Translations under genes and position numbers: made by a program
NCBI RefSeq assembly: GCF_900104845.1
Contig: NZ_FNSR01000001.1
Span: 3,644,916 to 3,708,915 of the forward strand
Direction: 5' to 3'
Source of the DNA: Paraburkholderia caballeronis
GTDB taxonomy: Bacteria; Pseudomonadota; Gammaproteobacteria; Burkholderiales; Burkholderiaceae
Length of the DNA stretch: 64,000 nt
In this document: piece after piece, positions 28,835 through 37,323 of the stretch
Position numbering within the stretch: position 1 is the first letter of the stretch
Layout: each line of letters opens with the position of its first letter
The notes under the pieces: model-generated
The model's input: the letters and a program-made list of their open reading frames with translations, nothing else
Told to the model about the DNA's origin: nothing
Databases searched by the model: none

Positions 28835-29794
28835 ATGGCTTTGCCCGCCGTTCTGCAGGACCTTTCGCTGCCCGTGATCGGCTCGCCGATGTTCATCGTC
28901 AGCTATCCGGAACTGGTGCTCGCGCAATGCAAGGCGGGCATCGTCGGCGCGTTTCCGGCGCTCAACGCGCGGCCCGCCGACGTGCTCGACGAATGGCTCA
29001 CGCGCATCCAGACGGAGCTGGCCGAATACAAGGCCGCGCATCCGCACGCGCGGATCGGGCCGATCGCGGTGAACCAGATCGTCCATCAGTCGAACGCGCG
29101 GCTCGAACACGACGTGCGCGTGTGCATCGAGCACGAGGTGCCGATCTTCATCACGAGCCTGCGTGCGCCCGCGAAGGAGATCATCGACGCGGTGCACGGT
29201 TACGGCGGCATCGTGCTGCACGACGTCATCAACCAGCGGCATGCGGCGAAGGCGCTCGAAGCAGGCGTGGACGGGCTCATCCTCGTCGCCGCGGGCGCGG
29301 GCGGCCACGCGGGCACGACGTCGCCGTTCGCGCTGGTCGGCGAGACGCGGCGGCTGTTCGACGGGCCGATCGTGCTGTCCGGCGCGATCGCGAACGGCGG
29401 CTCGATCCTCGCCGCGCAGGCGATGGGCGCGGACCTCGCGTACCTCGGCACGCGTTTCATCGCGACGCGCGAAGCGCACGCGTCCGACGCGTACAAGCAG
29501 GCGATCGTCAACGCGAGCGCGTCGGACATCGTCTACACGAACCTGTTCACCGGCGTGCACGGCAACTACATCCGCGAGAGCATCGTGAACGCGGGCCTCG
29601 ACCCGGACGCGCTGCCGGAGTCGGACAAGTCGAAGATGAACTTCGCCGGCGACAAGGCAAAGGCATGGAAAGACATCTGGGGCGCGGGCCAGGGCGTCGG
29701 GCTGATGAACGACGTGCCCGACGTCGCGGAACTGGTCGCGCGGCTCAGGCGCGAGTACGACGAGACGAAGGCGCGGCTCGGGATCGGGCGATGA
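28835..29794 (+). CDS. nitronate monooxygenase family flavoprotein
   Basis: 319 residues, TIM barrel with an FMN site. LPVIGSPMFIVSYPELV at the start, AAGAGGHAGTTSPFALVGE with the conserved GGHAG, GAIANGGSILAAQAMGAD and the YLGTRFIATREAHA loop are family signatures. Members oxidise nitronates (for example propionate-3-nitronate) or act as enoyl-reductase-like flavoproteins. AGGAG lies 10 nt before the ATG. It is divergent from the dehalogenase gene; a chance neighbourhood is possible. Confidence 0.9.
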   Translation: MALPAVLQDLSLPVIGSPMFIVSYPELVLAQCKAGIVGAFPALNARPADVLDEWLTRIQTELAEYKAAHPHARIGPIAVNQIVHQSNARLEHDVRVCIEHEVPIFITSLRAPAKEIIDAVHGYGGIVLHDVINQRHAAKALEAGVDGLILVAAGAGGHAGTTSPFALVGETRRLFDGPIVLSGAIANGGSILAAQAMGADLAYLGTRFIATREAHASDAYKQAIVNASASDIVYTNLFTGVHGNYIRESIVNAGLDPDALPESDKSKMNFAGDKAKAWKDIWGAGQGVGLMNDVPDVAELVARLRREYDETKARLGIGR

Positions 29795-29881
29795 CGCGGC
29801 CGCGCGTGCGCTGACCGGCATGGGCGGCGCGCGACGCACAAGCAGACTGCGCCGCTCGTGCGGCTTTCAGCGCGCCTTCGT

Positions 29882-30823
29882 TCAACGGGCGGCCGCTTCG
29901 CAGATCTGCGCGAGAGTCGGCCACAGCCCGCGATCCGCGAAACGCCTCGCGAGGAAATCGACGAACGACCTCACCTTCGCGGACAGATGCCGCCGGCTCG
30001 CATACACGGCATAGATCGGCAGCTCGCGCGGCGGCAGTTCGTCGACGAGCAGCGGCACCAGCCGCCCTTCGGCGAGATCGTCGCCGATCACCTCGGTGCC
30101 GAGCATCGTCACGCCGACGCCTTGCAGCGCGACGACGCGCAGCGCCTCCAGATGGTTGACGATCAGGTTGCCGCCGAACTTCCCGCGCGCGCCGCCCGCC
30201 GCGTCGGCAAACGGCGCGAGTTCCTGCGCGGACATACCCGCGTAGCGCAGGAAGTTGTGCCGCGCGAGATCCGCGACGCGCTTCGGCGTGCCGTGGCGGC
30301 GCAGATAGTCCGGCGACGCGCACAGCACGATATGCGCGGTCGCCAGCTGCCGCGCGATCAGCGACGACGACTTGAGCCCCGACGGCGACGCGCGGATCGC
30401 CACGTCGAACCCCTCGTCGATCAGTTCGACGACGCGGTCGGACAGCGTGATGTCGACGGTGACCTGCGGAAATTCGGCCGCATAGTCGGCGACCGCGCCC
30501 ATCACGTGACGCAGCCCGAACGCGGTCAGCGACGACACCCGCAGCCGCCCCTGCGGCACGACGCTCGCCGCGCCGACCGCCTGGCCGGCCTCGTCCAGTT
30601 CGGTCAGCACCTGCGACAGCCGCTCGTAATATTCGCGGCCCGCCTCGGTCGGCGCGACGCGGCGCGTGGTGCGGTTCAGCAGCCGCGCGCCGAGTTGCTG
30701 TTCGAGATGCATCACGTGCTTGCTCGCCATCGCCGCGGACATGTTCATCCGCCCGGCCGCGCCGACGAAACTGCCCGTTTCGACGACGTACCGGAACACC
30801 TTCATGCTGACGAGTGTATCCAT
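29882..30823 (-). CDS. LysR family transcriptional regulator
   Basis: 313 residues: winged helix-turn-helix at about 1-60 (MKVFRYVVETGSFVGAAGRMNMSAAMASKHVMHLEQQLGARLLNRTTRRV) and a periplasmic-binding-like effector domain (LRVSSLTAFGL onward). The N-terminal pattern is that of the CrgA/DsdC-like subgroup that often controls oxidoreductases. It is convergent with the nitronate monooxygenase gene and tail-to-head with the porin, so its target is not clear from position. Confidence 0.92.
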   Translation of the reverse strand: MDTLVSMKVFRYVVETGSFVGAAGRMNMSAAMASKHVMHLEQQLGARLLNRTTRRVAPTEAGREYYERLSQVLTELDEAGQAVGAASVVPQGRLRVSSLTAFGLRHVMGAVADYAAEFPQVTVDITLSDRVVELIDEGFDVAIRASPSGLKSSSLIARQLATAHIVLCASPDYLRRHGTPKRVADLARHNFLRYAGMSAQELAPFADAAGGARGKFGGNLIVNHLEALRVVALQGVGVTMLGTEVIGDDLAEGRLVPLLVDELPPRELPIYAVYASRRHLSAKVRSFVDFLARRFADRGLWPTLAQICEAAAR

Positions 30824-30921
30824 CGGGTTCGCTCTTATCCGGAATCAATCGGCGCTATTGTGCGCCGTTTATCAATGCGGGAGAGGCAAACTTCAAAGCG
30901 GGCGGCGCAGGCCGCCGAATG

Positions 30922-30951
30922 AAAAAACCCCGCGTCCGGCAGGACGCGGGG
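30922..30951 (-). terminator. intrinsic terminator after the porin gene
   Basis: On the minus strand a 10-bp stem (CCCCGCGTCC with GGACGCGGGG, 30928-30951) is followed by TTTTTTC. It lies 26 nt beyond the porin stop. Confidence 0.9.
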
Positions 30952-30976
30952 CTGGCATGCGAGGAGTGGACCGCGC

Positions 30977-32077
30977 CTAGAACTTCGCGCGGATGCCGAC
31001 GCCGAACGTGTCGCCGGACGACTGGTTGTCGATGTGGTCGTACATGTACGCGGCGTACAGGTCGGTGCGCTTCGACAGCGGATAGTCGTAGCCGATCGCG
31101 GCGGTGTTGCGCGTCTGGTTCAGGCCGCCCGAGTCGCGCGAGTACGCGTACGACGCCATCACCGTGCCCGCGCCGAGCGGCACGCTGACGCCGCCTTGCG
31201 CGGTGTTCACATGCCAGTCGCCGATGATGTCGTCCTTGTTGTCCGTGTACATGTACTGGGCGAACAGCTTCACGTACTTCAGGTCGTACGACGCGCCCAG
31301 TTGCGCGACGCCCTGGCTCTTCAGCCCGAGGATCGTGACCGTGTTGCTCGGGATGCCGCCGAGGTCGCCCGGGTTGTTGTTGAAGTTCACGTACTGATAA
31401 ACCGCGGTCGCCGCGAATGCGCCGTGGAAATACAGCGCCTGCGCGCTCCACTTGCGCTGGCCGGCTTCGCCGGCCTGGTTGCCGAACGCGTACATCACCG
31501 AGCCGGACAGCCCGCCGAAGCTCGGCGTCGAATACTGGACCGCGTTGTTCCAGCCGGAGTCGCCGACGACGCCCTGGTCGGTCGTGTACGACGGGAACGT
31601 GCCGAGGCCGAGGTACACGTGGTACACCATCGGCGAGAACGTGTACGAATCGATGAACGAGTTGAACAGGATCGTCGAGATGAACAGTTGCGTCGTCAGG
31701 CGGCCCGCGGTGAACGTGCCGTACGGCGACTCGATGCCGACGTACGCGTTGCGCGCGAAGAACGTGTCGCCCTCGAAGCGGCCGTCCTGGCCGTTCTGTG
31801 CGCGGAAGAAGCTTTCCAGCGTGAAGATCGCCTTGTAGCCGCCGCCCAGGTCCTCGGAACCCTTCAAGCCCCAGTACGACGTGGACATGCCGCCGCCGCC
31901 GACATTCCACGCGCGGTCCGCGCCGGGGAATTTCGTTGCGCCGACCCATTCGTCCACCTGGCCGTAAAGCTGAACGCTGGACTGCGCGAACGCCGACGAC
32001 GATGCGACGGCAAGCAGGGCGGCGAGCGCGCTCGCCTTGAGGCTGGTATTCAGCGCGCGGCTGATGGTTGTTTTCAT
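30977..32077 (-). CDS. outer membrane porin, OmpC/Gram-negative porin family
   Basis: 366 residues. The signal peptide ends SSAFA, and the mature protein opens QSSVQLYGQVDEWVG, the standard first strand of betaproteobacterial trimeric porins. SYWGLKGSEDLGGGYKAIFTLES and a terminal aromatic strand (FGVGIRAKF) match the 16-stranded family. CAGGAGA lies 5 nt before the ATG at 32077. It makes a general diffusion channel. It forms its own unit with a terminator behind and repeats upstream. Confidence 0.93.
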   Translation of the reverse strand: MKTTISRALNTSLKASALAALLAVASSSAFAQSSVQLYGQVDEWVGATKFPGADRAWNVGGGGMSTSYWGLKGSEDLGGGYKAIFTLESFFRAQNGQDGRFEGDTFFARNAYVGIESPYGTFTAGRLTTQLFISTILFNSFIDSYTFSPMVYHVYLGLGTFPSYTTDQGVVGDSGWNNAVQYSTPSFGGLSGSVMYAFGNQAGEAGQRKWSAQALYFHGAFAATAVYQYVNFNNNPGDLGGIPSNTVTILGLKSQGVAQLGASYDLKYVKLFAQYMYTDNKDDIIGDWHVNTAQGGVSVPLGAGTVMASYAYSRDSGGLNQTRNTAAIGYDYPLSKRTDLYAAYMYDHIDNQSSGDTFGVGIRAKF

Positions 32078-32590
32078 GGGTTCTCCTGGCTTTGTCAAAA
32101 AAATAACTGGCGGCTTTAAGGCGCTCGCGCAAACCGTTTGTTTTGTTCGCTCGCTGGCGGGGCCGATCGGGGCAGGACCATCTTTGCGGACCATTTTTAT
32201 GGACAAAAATATCCCCGCTTATTGCCGGTATATGGGCCGGATTACTTTGCCGATCGGCAGACCTGCTAGGACCGCCCGCCGGCGCGTCGATGACGCTCGA
32301 AAGCTGCGTGATCCTCACGCCCCGGCCTTGTCCCGCGCGGCATAGCGGCCGCCGGCGGGCGCTGGCGAGCAAGTCCGGGATTTGATGATGAAAGGGTTAC
32401 GTATGACGAGCGATTTCAAAAAAGTGTGGTATCGGCGCGTCAGATCGTTGAGACGACAAAGGGGAAGGAGCGCGCAACGGCGATGCGCGACGCAAAGCGG
32501 CTCGCCGCGAGATGAGCAGCGAGAGGGGAATCCAGCGGGAGAACAGCATGAAACGCGCGACGCGGTGATGTGATGCGCCGCGCGGGAAGC
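32078..32590. other. 513-nt intergenic region upstream of the porin gene
   Basis: No convincing gene. The half near the porin is AT-richer and holds three spaced GGAC repeats (entered separately). The other half contains a 56-codon Arg-rich open frame with a plausible ribosome site (from 32403, plus strand), which I do not call. Confidence 0.5.
32175..32204. repeat. three GGAC(CAT) repeats with a 13-nt period upstream of the porin
   Basis: GGACCAT at 32175-32181, GGACCAT at 32188-32194 and GGAC at 32201-32204 are spaced by exactly 13 nt and lie about 100-125 nt upstream of the porin ATG. Regular repeats in a promoter region suggest a cooperative activator or repressor, but the period is not an exact helical turn. 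Confidence 0.5.
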
Positions 32591-33124
32591 TCAGTTCCGG
32601 TACGGAGAAGGCATCGGCGGACGCGGCACGTCCGCGCTGCCGTGCGCGAACGGCCGGAACGACGCGCGCTCCTCGTTGTAGCGCGCGACGTCCTCGCGGA
32701 TCGAACCGGCGCGAACCGGCGAGTCGGCGGGCGGAGGCGGAACCGCCCGCGCTTCCGCGCTGACCGGCGTGATGCCGCCGCCGTAGCGGGCTTCGCCGCG
32801 ACGGCTCTCGTAGCCGGCCGCATCGGCGACGCGCAGCGGCATCGCATCGTAGCGGGACGAGGGCCGCGCATGGGCGATCGGACCGTCCACCCGAGCACCG
32901 GACGCACGCGGCGCGGCACCGTACCAGCCGCCGCCCGGATTCACCCGCAGACCGTCGAGACGCGCGCCGCCATACGCCGCGCGAGCCATCGCGCCATGTC
33001 CGAACCCACCGCCATAGGACGCATGCAGGGGCGGATGCGACGGCTGCGCGTGAGCGAGCGCGAACACCGCCGCCAGCCCTGCGCCGAGCGCCCACCGTCC
33101 GATTCTGACCAACCCTGCGTGCAT
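32591..33124 (-). CDS. secreted Gly/Ala/Arg-rich protein of unknown function
   Basis: 177 residues. A signal peptide (MHAGLVRIGRWALGAGLAAVFALAHA) is followed by a low-complexity mature part rich in Gly, Tyr, Arg and Pro (YGGGFGHGAMARAAYGGARL), ending SADVPRPPMPSPYRN. No known domain, no cysteines in the mature part. The start at 33124 follows from the signal peptide; the frame is open upstream without one. A good sigma-70 promoter lies upstream at 33259-33287. It may be a cell-surface or periplasmic structural protein. Confidence 0.65.
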   Translation of the reverse strand: MHAGLVRIGRWALGAGLAAVFALAHAQPSHPPLHASYGGGFGHGAMARAAYGGARLDGLRVNPGGGWYGAAPRASGARVDGPIAHARPSSRYDAMPLRVADAAGYESRRGEARYGGGITPVSAEARAVPPPPADSPVRAGSIREDVARYNEERASFRPFAHGSADVPRPPMPSPYRN

Positions 33125-33258
33125 TGTGCGTATCACCTGCCCGACGAGCCGCCTCGAAGTCCGCCATTCGGGCCATGGCGGGCCAGTCCTGGGGATATGC
33201 TCGCGTGAATCGCGCGTAACTGTTGCTGCTGCAACTGCCCCAACGGCCTTTGCCGAGT

Positions 33259-33287
33259 AATTTATGGGCCTGCCGCCAGGGTGTCGA
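33259..33287 (-). promoter_or_regulatory. sigma-70 promoter for the secreted Gly-rich protein
   Basis: On the minus strand TCGACA (5/6 to TTGACA) is followed after exactly 17 nt by TAAATT. The expected transcript start near 33252 gives a 5' leader of about 128 nt before the ATG at 33124. Confidence 0.55.
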
Positions 33288-33619
33288 GCCAAAAAGTGTT
33301 ATGCCCTCGGAAGGGTTGTAACACCATGTTACTGCACGGTTTTTACCCCAAAAATCGGGCTTCTTCGGACTTCTTTCGGGTTCGCTGGATGCTTTCTTCA
33401 GACATGGAAATACGCCTGTCGATGGCGTCTGCGGATGACTTTCAGTCCGCTTTCGCGCCCGTTCCATCATGCATCATCCGCATTAATCGATTCTTCAAAT
33501 GAATTTGCTTTTTCAATCGGTGTGCGGGGACAATAGGCACTTCTTCGATTACCCGCTGCGCGCCAGCCGAATCGCGCAGCCCTGCGCCGCGCGTCGAGCG
33601 TGCGCCCTGAGATTTTCCG
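33288..33619. other. AT-richer intergenic region with a GTAACA dyad
   Basis: This stretch before the symporter gene is clearly lower in GC than its surroundings and has no supported gene. It contains the perfect inverted repeat GTAACA-CCA-TGTTAC (33318-33332). The AT-rich part at 33480-33520 probably holds the promoter of the symporter gene. Confidence 0.5.
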
Positions 33620-34669
33620 ATGGCCCGTCCGAAACTGCTCCCCGATAACTTCACGCTGTGCCTCGTCGGCACGGTGATACTCGCCAGCCTGCTGCCGGTG
33701 CACGGCCAGGCCGCTGTCGCATTCAACTGGCTCACGAACATCGCGGTCGGACTGCTGTTCTTCCTGCACGGCGCGAAGCTGTCGCGCGAGGCGATCATCG
33801 CCGGCGCGACGCACTGGCGGCTCCATCTGGTCGTGCTCGCGAGCACGTTCGTCCTGTTCCCGGTCCTCGGCCTCGCGCTGAAGCCGGTGCTGTCGCCGCT
33901 CGTCACGCCCGCGCTGTACATGGGCGTGCTGTTCCTGTGCACGCTGCCGTCGACGGTGCAGTCGTCCATCGCGTTCACGTCGATCGCGCGCGGCAACGTG
34001 CCGGCGGCGGTGTGCAGCGCATCCGCGTCGAGCCTGCTCGGCATCTTCATCACGCCGGCGCTCGTCAGCCTGATCGTCACCACCCAGGCGGCCGGCAGCG
34101 GCTCGGCGTGGCACACGATCTGGAACATCGTGCTGCAACTGCTGGTGCCGTTCGTCGCGGGGCAACTGCTGCGCCCGCTGATCGGCCGCTGGATCGAGCG
34201 CAATCGCGGCGTGCTCAAGTTCGTCGATCAGGGGTCGATCCTGCTCGTCGTGTACGGCGCGTTCAGCGAGGCGGTCAACGAAGGCCTGTGGCATCACATT
34301 CCGCTCGCCGCGCTCGGCGGCCTCGTGGTCGTGAACGCGGTGCTGCTCGCGATCGCGCTCGGCATCACGATCTTCGTCAGCAAGCGCCTCGGCTTCTCGC
34401 GCGCGGACCAGATCACGATCATCTTCTGCGGTTCGAAGAAGAGCCTCGCGTCCGGCGTGCCGATGGCGAAGGTGATCTTCGCGTCGAACGCGGTCGGCGC
34501 GGTCGTGCTGCCGCTGATGCTGTTCCACCAGATCCAGTTGATGGTCTGCGCGGCGCTGGCGCAACGCTGGGGCGCGCGCGACACGAGCGCCGAGCGCGCC
34601 GCCGAGGCCGGCGACGAGTCGCGCGCAACCAGCGCCGAACGCCAGCAGACGGCCGCCGCGCGGCGCTGA
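33620..34669 (+). CDS. bile acid:sodium symporter family carrier (SBF-like, YfeH type)
   Basis: 349 residues, about ten membrane helices (LCLVGTVILASLLPV, NIAVGLLFFLHGAKLSREAI, and so on to VVLPLMLFHQIQLMVCAALAQRW) plus a charged Ala/Arg-rich C-terminal tail of about 30 residues in the cytoplasm. TLPSTVQSSIAFTSIARGNVPAA and FCGSKKSLASGVPMAKVIF are the two crossover motifs of the SBF-like family. The substrate in bacteria is unknown. No strong ribosome site is visible at 33620, but the family N-terminus fits. Confidence 0.9.
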   Translation: MARPKLLPDNFTLCLVGTVILASLLPVHGQAAVAFNWLTNIAVGLLFFLHGAKLSREAIIAGATHWRLHLVVLASTFVLFPVLGLALKPVLSPLVTPALYMGVLFLCTLPSTVQSSIAFTSIARGNVPAAVCSASASSLLGIFITPALVSLIVTTQAAGSGSAWHTIWNIVLQLLVPFVAGQLLRPLIGRWIERNRGVLKFVDQGSILLVVYGAFSEAVNEGLWHHIPLAALGGLVVVNAVLLAIALGITIFVSKRLGFSRADQITIIFCGSKKSLASGVPMAKVIFASNAVGAVVLPLMLFHQIQLMVCAALAQRWGARDTSAERAAEAGDESRATSAERQQTAAARR

Positions 34670-34962
34670 ATTCGAGCGCGTTCGTACGCATTCTCAGGCC
34701 TACGAACTCCGAAGCAAACGTTCATTACCGCGTCGATGCAGCCCCGAAGCCGTCGCGTCATGCGGCGGCTTCGTCGTTGCCTGTCTGCCGGCATCGAGCG
34801 GCACCCCGCCGCACCTTCGTCCGGCAGGACTGCTGGACAAGCCGACGCGACGGCGCAACGCGCCTCCGGCACCATCGCAGTGCCGGCATTCACCAAAATT
34901 TCACTCAACTTCCTGACTCGGCCAGCCGTTAAACGGGCGTTATCGCCTCGTACGGCCTGTCC
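34670..34962. other. 293-nt gap before the EAL-CBS-GGDEF gene
   Basis: A hairpin (GAAGCCGTCGC near 34748 with GCGGCGGCTTC ending near 34770, one G-T pair) could end the symporter transcript, though it lacks a clean T run. The last 80 nt are AT-richer and may hold the promoter of the next gene. No coding sequence is supported. Confidence 0.45.
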
Positions 34963-36861
34963 ATGCCTGTCAGCGCGCCCGTCTCAGCCGCCGCCGCCTC
35001 CGTCGTCCAAAACCTGATCGCGCAACGCAGCCTGCGCGCGGTATTCCAGCCGATCGTCGATTTCAGCGACGGCTCGATTCAGGGCTACGAAGGATTGATC
35101 CGGGGGCCGGCCGGCACCTCGCTCGAATCGCCGGCCGCGCTGTTCGCGCAGGCGGCCGCACAGGACTGCGTGATCGAACTCGAACACGAGGCGGCGCGCG
35201 TCTGCGTCGAAGCGTTCGCCGAACTCGGCTACGGCGGCAAGCTGTTCCTGAATTTCAGCGCCCGCGCATTGAGCCAGCTCGCGGAAGCGCCGCCGGTCGT
35301 GTTCCGGCTGTTCGAGCGCCGCCGCGGCGACCTGTCCGCATCCGCCGCATCCGCCGCGACCGGTCTCGCCGACGCCCCGCCCGCGTTCGACGCGAGCCGC
35401 ATCGTGATCGAACTGACCGAGCAGAGCGAGATGGACGACCTGCGCGACTTCGCGCCGGTGATCGACATGCTGCGCGCATCCGGCGCGCAGTTCGCGCTTG
35501 ACGACTACGGCAGCGCGTATTCGAGCATGAACGTGTGGGTGCGTCTGCAGCCGGACGTCGTGAAGATCGACCGCTTCTTCATCCAGGACATCGCGAACGA
35601 CACGCTGAAGTTCGAAGCGGTGCGCGCGATGATGCACTTCGCGCGCGCGAGCGGCGCGCGGCTGATCGCAGAAGGCATCGAAACCGAGGCCGACCTGATC
35701 GTCGTGCGCGACATGGGCATCGGCAGCGGCCAGGGGTATTTCCTCGGCCGCCCCGCCGAGCATCCGCCGCGCATGCTCGCGCAGCAGGCGCGCGAGGCGG
35801 TTTGCGCCGGCCACATCGCGGTGTTCCCGGAGACGACGCGGCCCGCGCAGACGAACCCGGGCGGCGCGGCGGCCGCGAAGATGCTGGTGCGCGCGCCCGC
35901 GCTGCCGCGCGAGGCGACCAACAACGACGTGCTCGAACTGTTCAACCGGCAGCCGGACCTGCACGCGCTCGCGGTCGTCGAGAACGACCGGCCGATCGCG
36001 CTGATCAACCGCCGCTCGTTCATGGACCGCTACGCGCTGCCGTATCACCGCGAGCTGTTCGGCAAGAAGGCGTGCATGCAGTTCGCGAATGCGTCGCCGG
36101 TCATGATCGAGCGGTCGATGACGGTCGAACAGATGGCGACGCTGCTCGCGAGCGACGACCAGCGTTATCTCGCGGACGGCTTCGTGATCACCGACAACGG
36201 CCTTTATGTCGGGCTCGGCACCGGCGAGAGCCTGGTGCGCGCGGTGACCGAAGTGCGCATCCAGGCCGCGCGTTACGCGAATCCGCTGACGTTCCTGCCC
36301 GGCAACATTCCGATCAGCTCGCACATCGCACGGCTGATGGAGCACGACGCGGGTTTCCACGCGTGTTACGTCGACCTGAACAACTTCAAGCCGTTCAACG
36401 ATCAGTACGGCTACTGGCAGGGCGACGAAGTGCTGAAGTTCGCGGCGTCGGTGCTCGCGGAGGTCTGCGATCCGACCCGCGACTTCCTCGGCCACGTGGG
36501 CGGCGACGACTTCATGATCCTGTTCCAGAGCGAAGACTGGCAGCGGCGCGCGCGCCGCGCGATCGATACGTTCAACGACGGCGCGCGCCGCTTCTACGCG
36601 CCGGCCGACCAGCTCGCGGGCGGCATCCACGGCGAGGACCGCCGCGGCAATCCGACCTTCTTCACGTTCGTCACGATGGCGATCGGCTGCGTGCGGATCG
36701 CGCCGGGCGGCGGCGCCGCGCACAACGGCAGCGAAGCGATCGCGTCGCTCGCCGCGCTCGCGAAGCGCCGCGCGAAATACGATCCATCGGGCCTGTTCGT
36801 GATCGACGGCGACGCTCACGCCACGCCGCAACCCGACGACGCGCCCGCCGAGTCCGACTGA
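34963..36861 (+). CDS. EAL-CBS-GGDEF cyclic-di-GMP signalling protein with altered motifs
   Basis: 632 residues, no membrane segment. EAL domain at about 15-290: the signature is EGL (Glu43) not EAL, then IELTEQSE, DDYGSAYSS (Asp180-Asp181), KIDRFF, EGIETEAD and QGYFLGRP. A CBS-type linker covers about 305-440. The GGDEF domain follows, with GGDDF at 513-517. Most EAL metal residues are kept, so it may degrade c-di-GMP; GGDDF suggests a weak or purely regulatory cyclase domain. The order EAL first, GGDEF last is the less common one. The ATG at 34963 lacks a clear Shine-Dalgarno. Confidence 0.88.
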   Translation: MPVSAPVSAAAASVVQNLIAQRSLRAVFQPIVDFSDGSIQGYEGLIRGPAGTSLESPAALFAQAAAQDCVIELEHEAARVCVEAFAELGYGGKLFLNFSARALSQLAEAPPVVFRLFERRRGDLSASAASAATGLADAPPAFDASRIVIELTEQSEMDDLRDFAPVIDMLRASGAQFALDDYGSAYSSMNVWVRLQPDVVKIDRFFIQDIANDTLKFEAVRAMMHFARASGARLIAEGIETEADLIVVRDMGIGSGQGYFLGRPAEHPPRMLAQQAREAVCAGHIAVFPETTRPAQTNPGGAAAAKMLVRAPALPREATNNDVLELFNRQPDLHALAVVENDRPIALINRRSFMDRYALPYHRELFGKKACMQFANASPVMIERSMTVEQMATLLASDDQRYLADGFVITDNGLYVGLGTGESLVRAVTEVRIQAARYANPLTFLPGNIPISSHIARLMEHDAGFHACYVDLNNFKPFNDQYGYWQGDEVLKFAASVLAEVCDPTRDFLGHVGGDDFMILFQSEDWQRRARRAIDTFNDGARRFYAPADQLAGGIHGEDRRGNPTFFTFVTMAIGCVRIAPGGGAAHNGSEAIASLAALAKRRAKYDPSGLFVIDGDAHATPQPDDAPAESD

Positions 36862-36905
36862 CTCGCGCGTTCTCGCTTTTTTCCTCCTCTTCCCGCCTGA
36901 AACAC

Positions 36906-36936
36906 GGACAGCCGCGCGTTCACCGCGCGGCTGTCC
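36906..36936. terminator. hairpin between the convergent EAL-CBS-GGDEF and DUF3309 genes
   Basis: Perfect 13-bp stem GGACAGCCGCGCG (36906-36918) with 36924-36936, loop TTCAC. T runs are poor on both sides, so it may act with Rho or as a 3' stabiliser for both transcripts. Confidence 0.65.
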
Positions 36937-36939
36937 GCG

Positions 36940-37095
36940 CTAGATCGACCCCATCAGCACGAGCACGACGACGATGACGACGATCACGCCGAGCGTGCCG
37001 CTCGGCGCATAGCCCCACGAGCGGCTGTGGGGCCACGCGGGAAACGCGCCGATCAGCAGCAAGATCAGGATCACGAGAAGAATGGTGCCGAGCAT
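36940..37095 (-). CDS. DUF3309 small membrane protein
   Basis: 51 residues: MLGTILLVILILLLIGAFP, then WPHSRSWGYAPSG, then a second hydrophobic run (TLGVIVVIVVVLVLMG). The W-x-H-S-x-x-W-G-Y-x-P-S-G centre between two membrane helices is the DUF3309 pattern, a tiny inner-membrane family of unknown function in proteobacteria, often found as stress-induced genes. CGGAGG lies 5 nt before the ATG at 37095. Confidence 0.85.
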   Translation of the reverse strand: MLGTILLVILILLLIGAFPAWPHSRSWGYAPSGTLGVIVVIVVVLVLMGSI

Positions 37096-37156
37096 GTTGC
37101 CTCCGGTTTATCGAACGTAGTGATGGGAGCTCAGCAATCGATATGCCCGGGGCAGT

Positions 37157-37179
37157 TGTTTAGCCCGTTTTACTAAACA
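37157..37179. promoter_or_regulatory. candidate LacI-type operator upstream of the sugar module
   Basis: TGTTTAG-N9-CTAAACA, a perfect 7-bp inverted repeat, lies between the DUF3309 gene and the LacI regulator gene. LacI-family proteins bind palindromes of about this length, and the site sits upstream of the regulator's own promoter, so autoregulation is plausible. Confidence 0.45.
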
Positions 37180-37243
37180 CATAAAAACACGCTTTCTGCC
37201 TTTTATACGGGTATTTACGCGGGTTTCAGGCGGCTTCGACGCG

Positions 37244-37271
37244 TTGCCCGGCGGGATTTTTACTATACAAT
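37244..37271 (+). promoter_or_regulatory. promoter of the LacI - isomerase - kinase operon
   Basis: TTGCCC (37244-37249), a 16-nt spacer and TACAAT (37266-37271). The -10 overlaps an in-frame ATG at 37270, so that ATG would not be in the transcript; this favours the ATG at 37324 as the start of the regulator. Confidence 0.5.
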
Positions 37272-37323
37272 GGCCCGCATCCGAATACCGGGGCGGCGCG
37301 AAACGCCGCCACCTGCCACAACC

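Noticed and set aside
32403..32573. Short plus-strand frame starting MTSDFKKVWYRRVRSL, with GAAAGGG upstream
   Set aside because: The ribosome site is plausible, but the rest is low-complexity Arg/Gln/Gly, overlaps no conserved pattern I know, and runs almost into a convergent gene. Not enough to call it.
37270..37272. Earlier ATG as start of the LacI regulator
   Set aside because: A -10 element covers it, no ribosome site is visible, and the family N-terminus begins at the later ATG.
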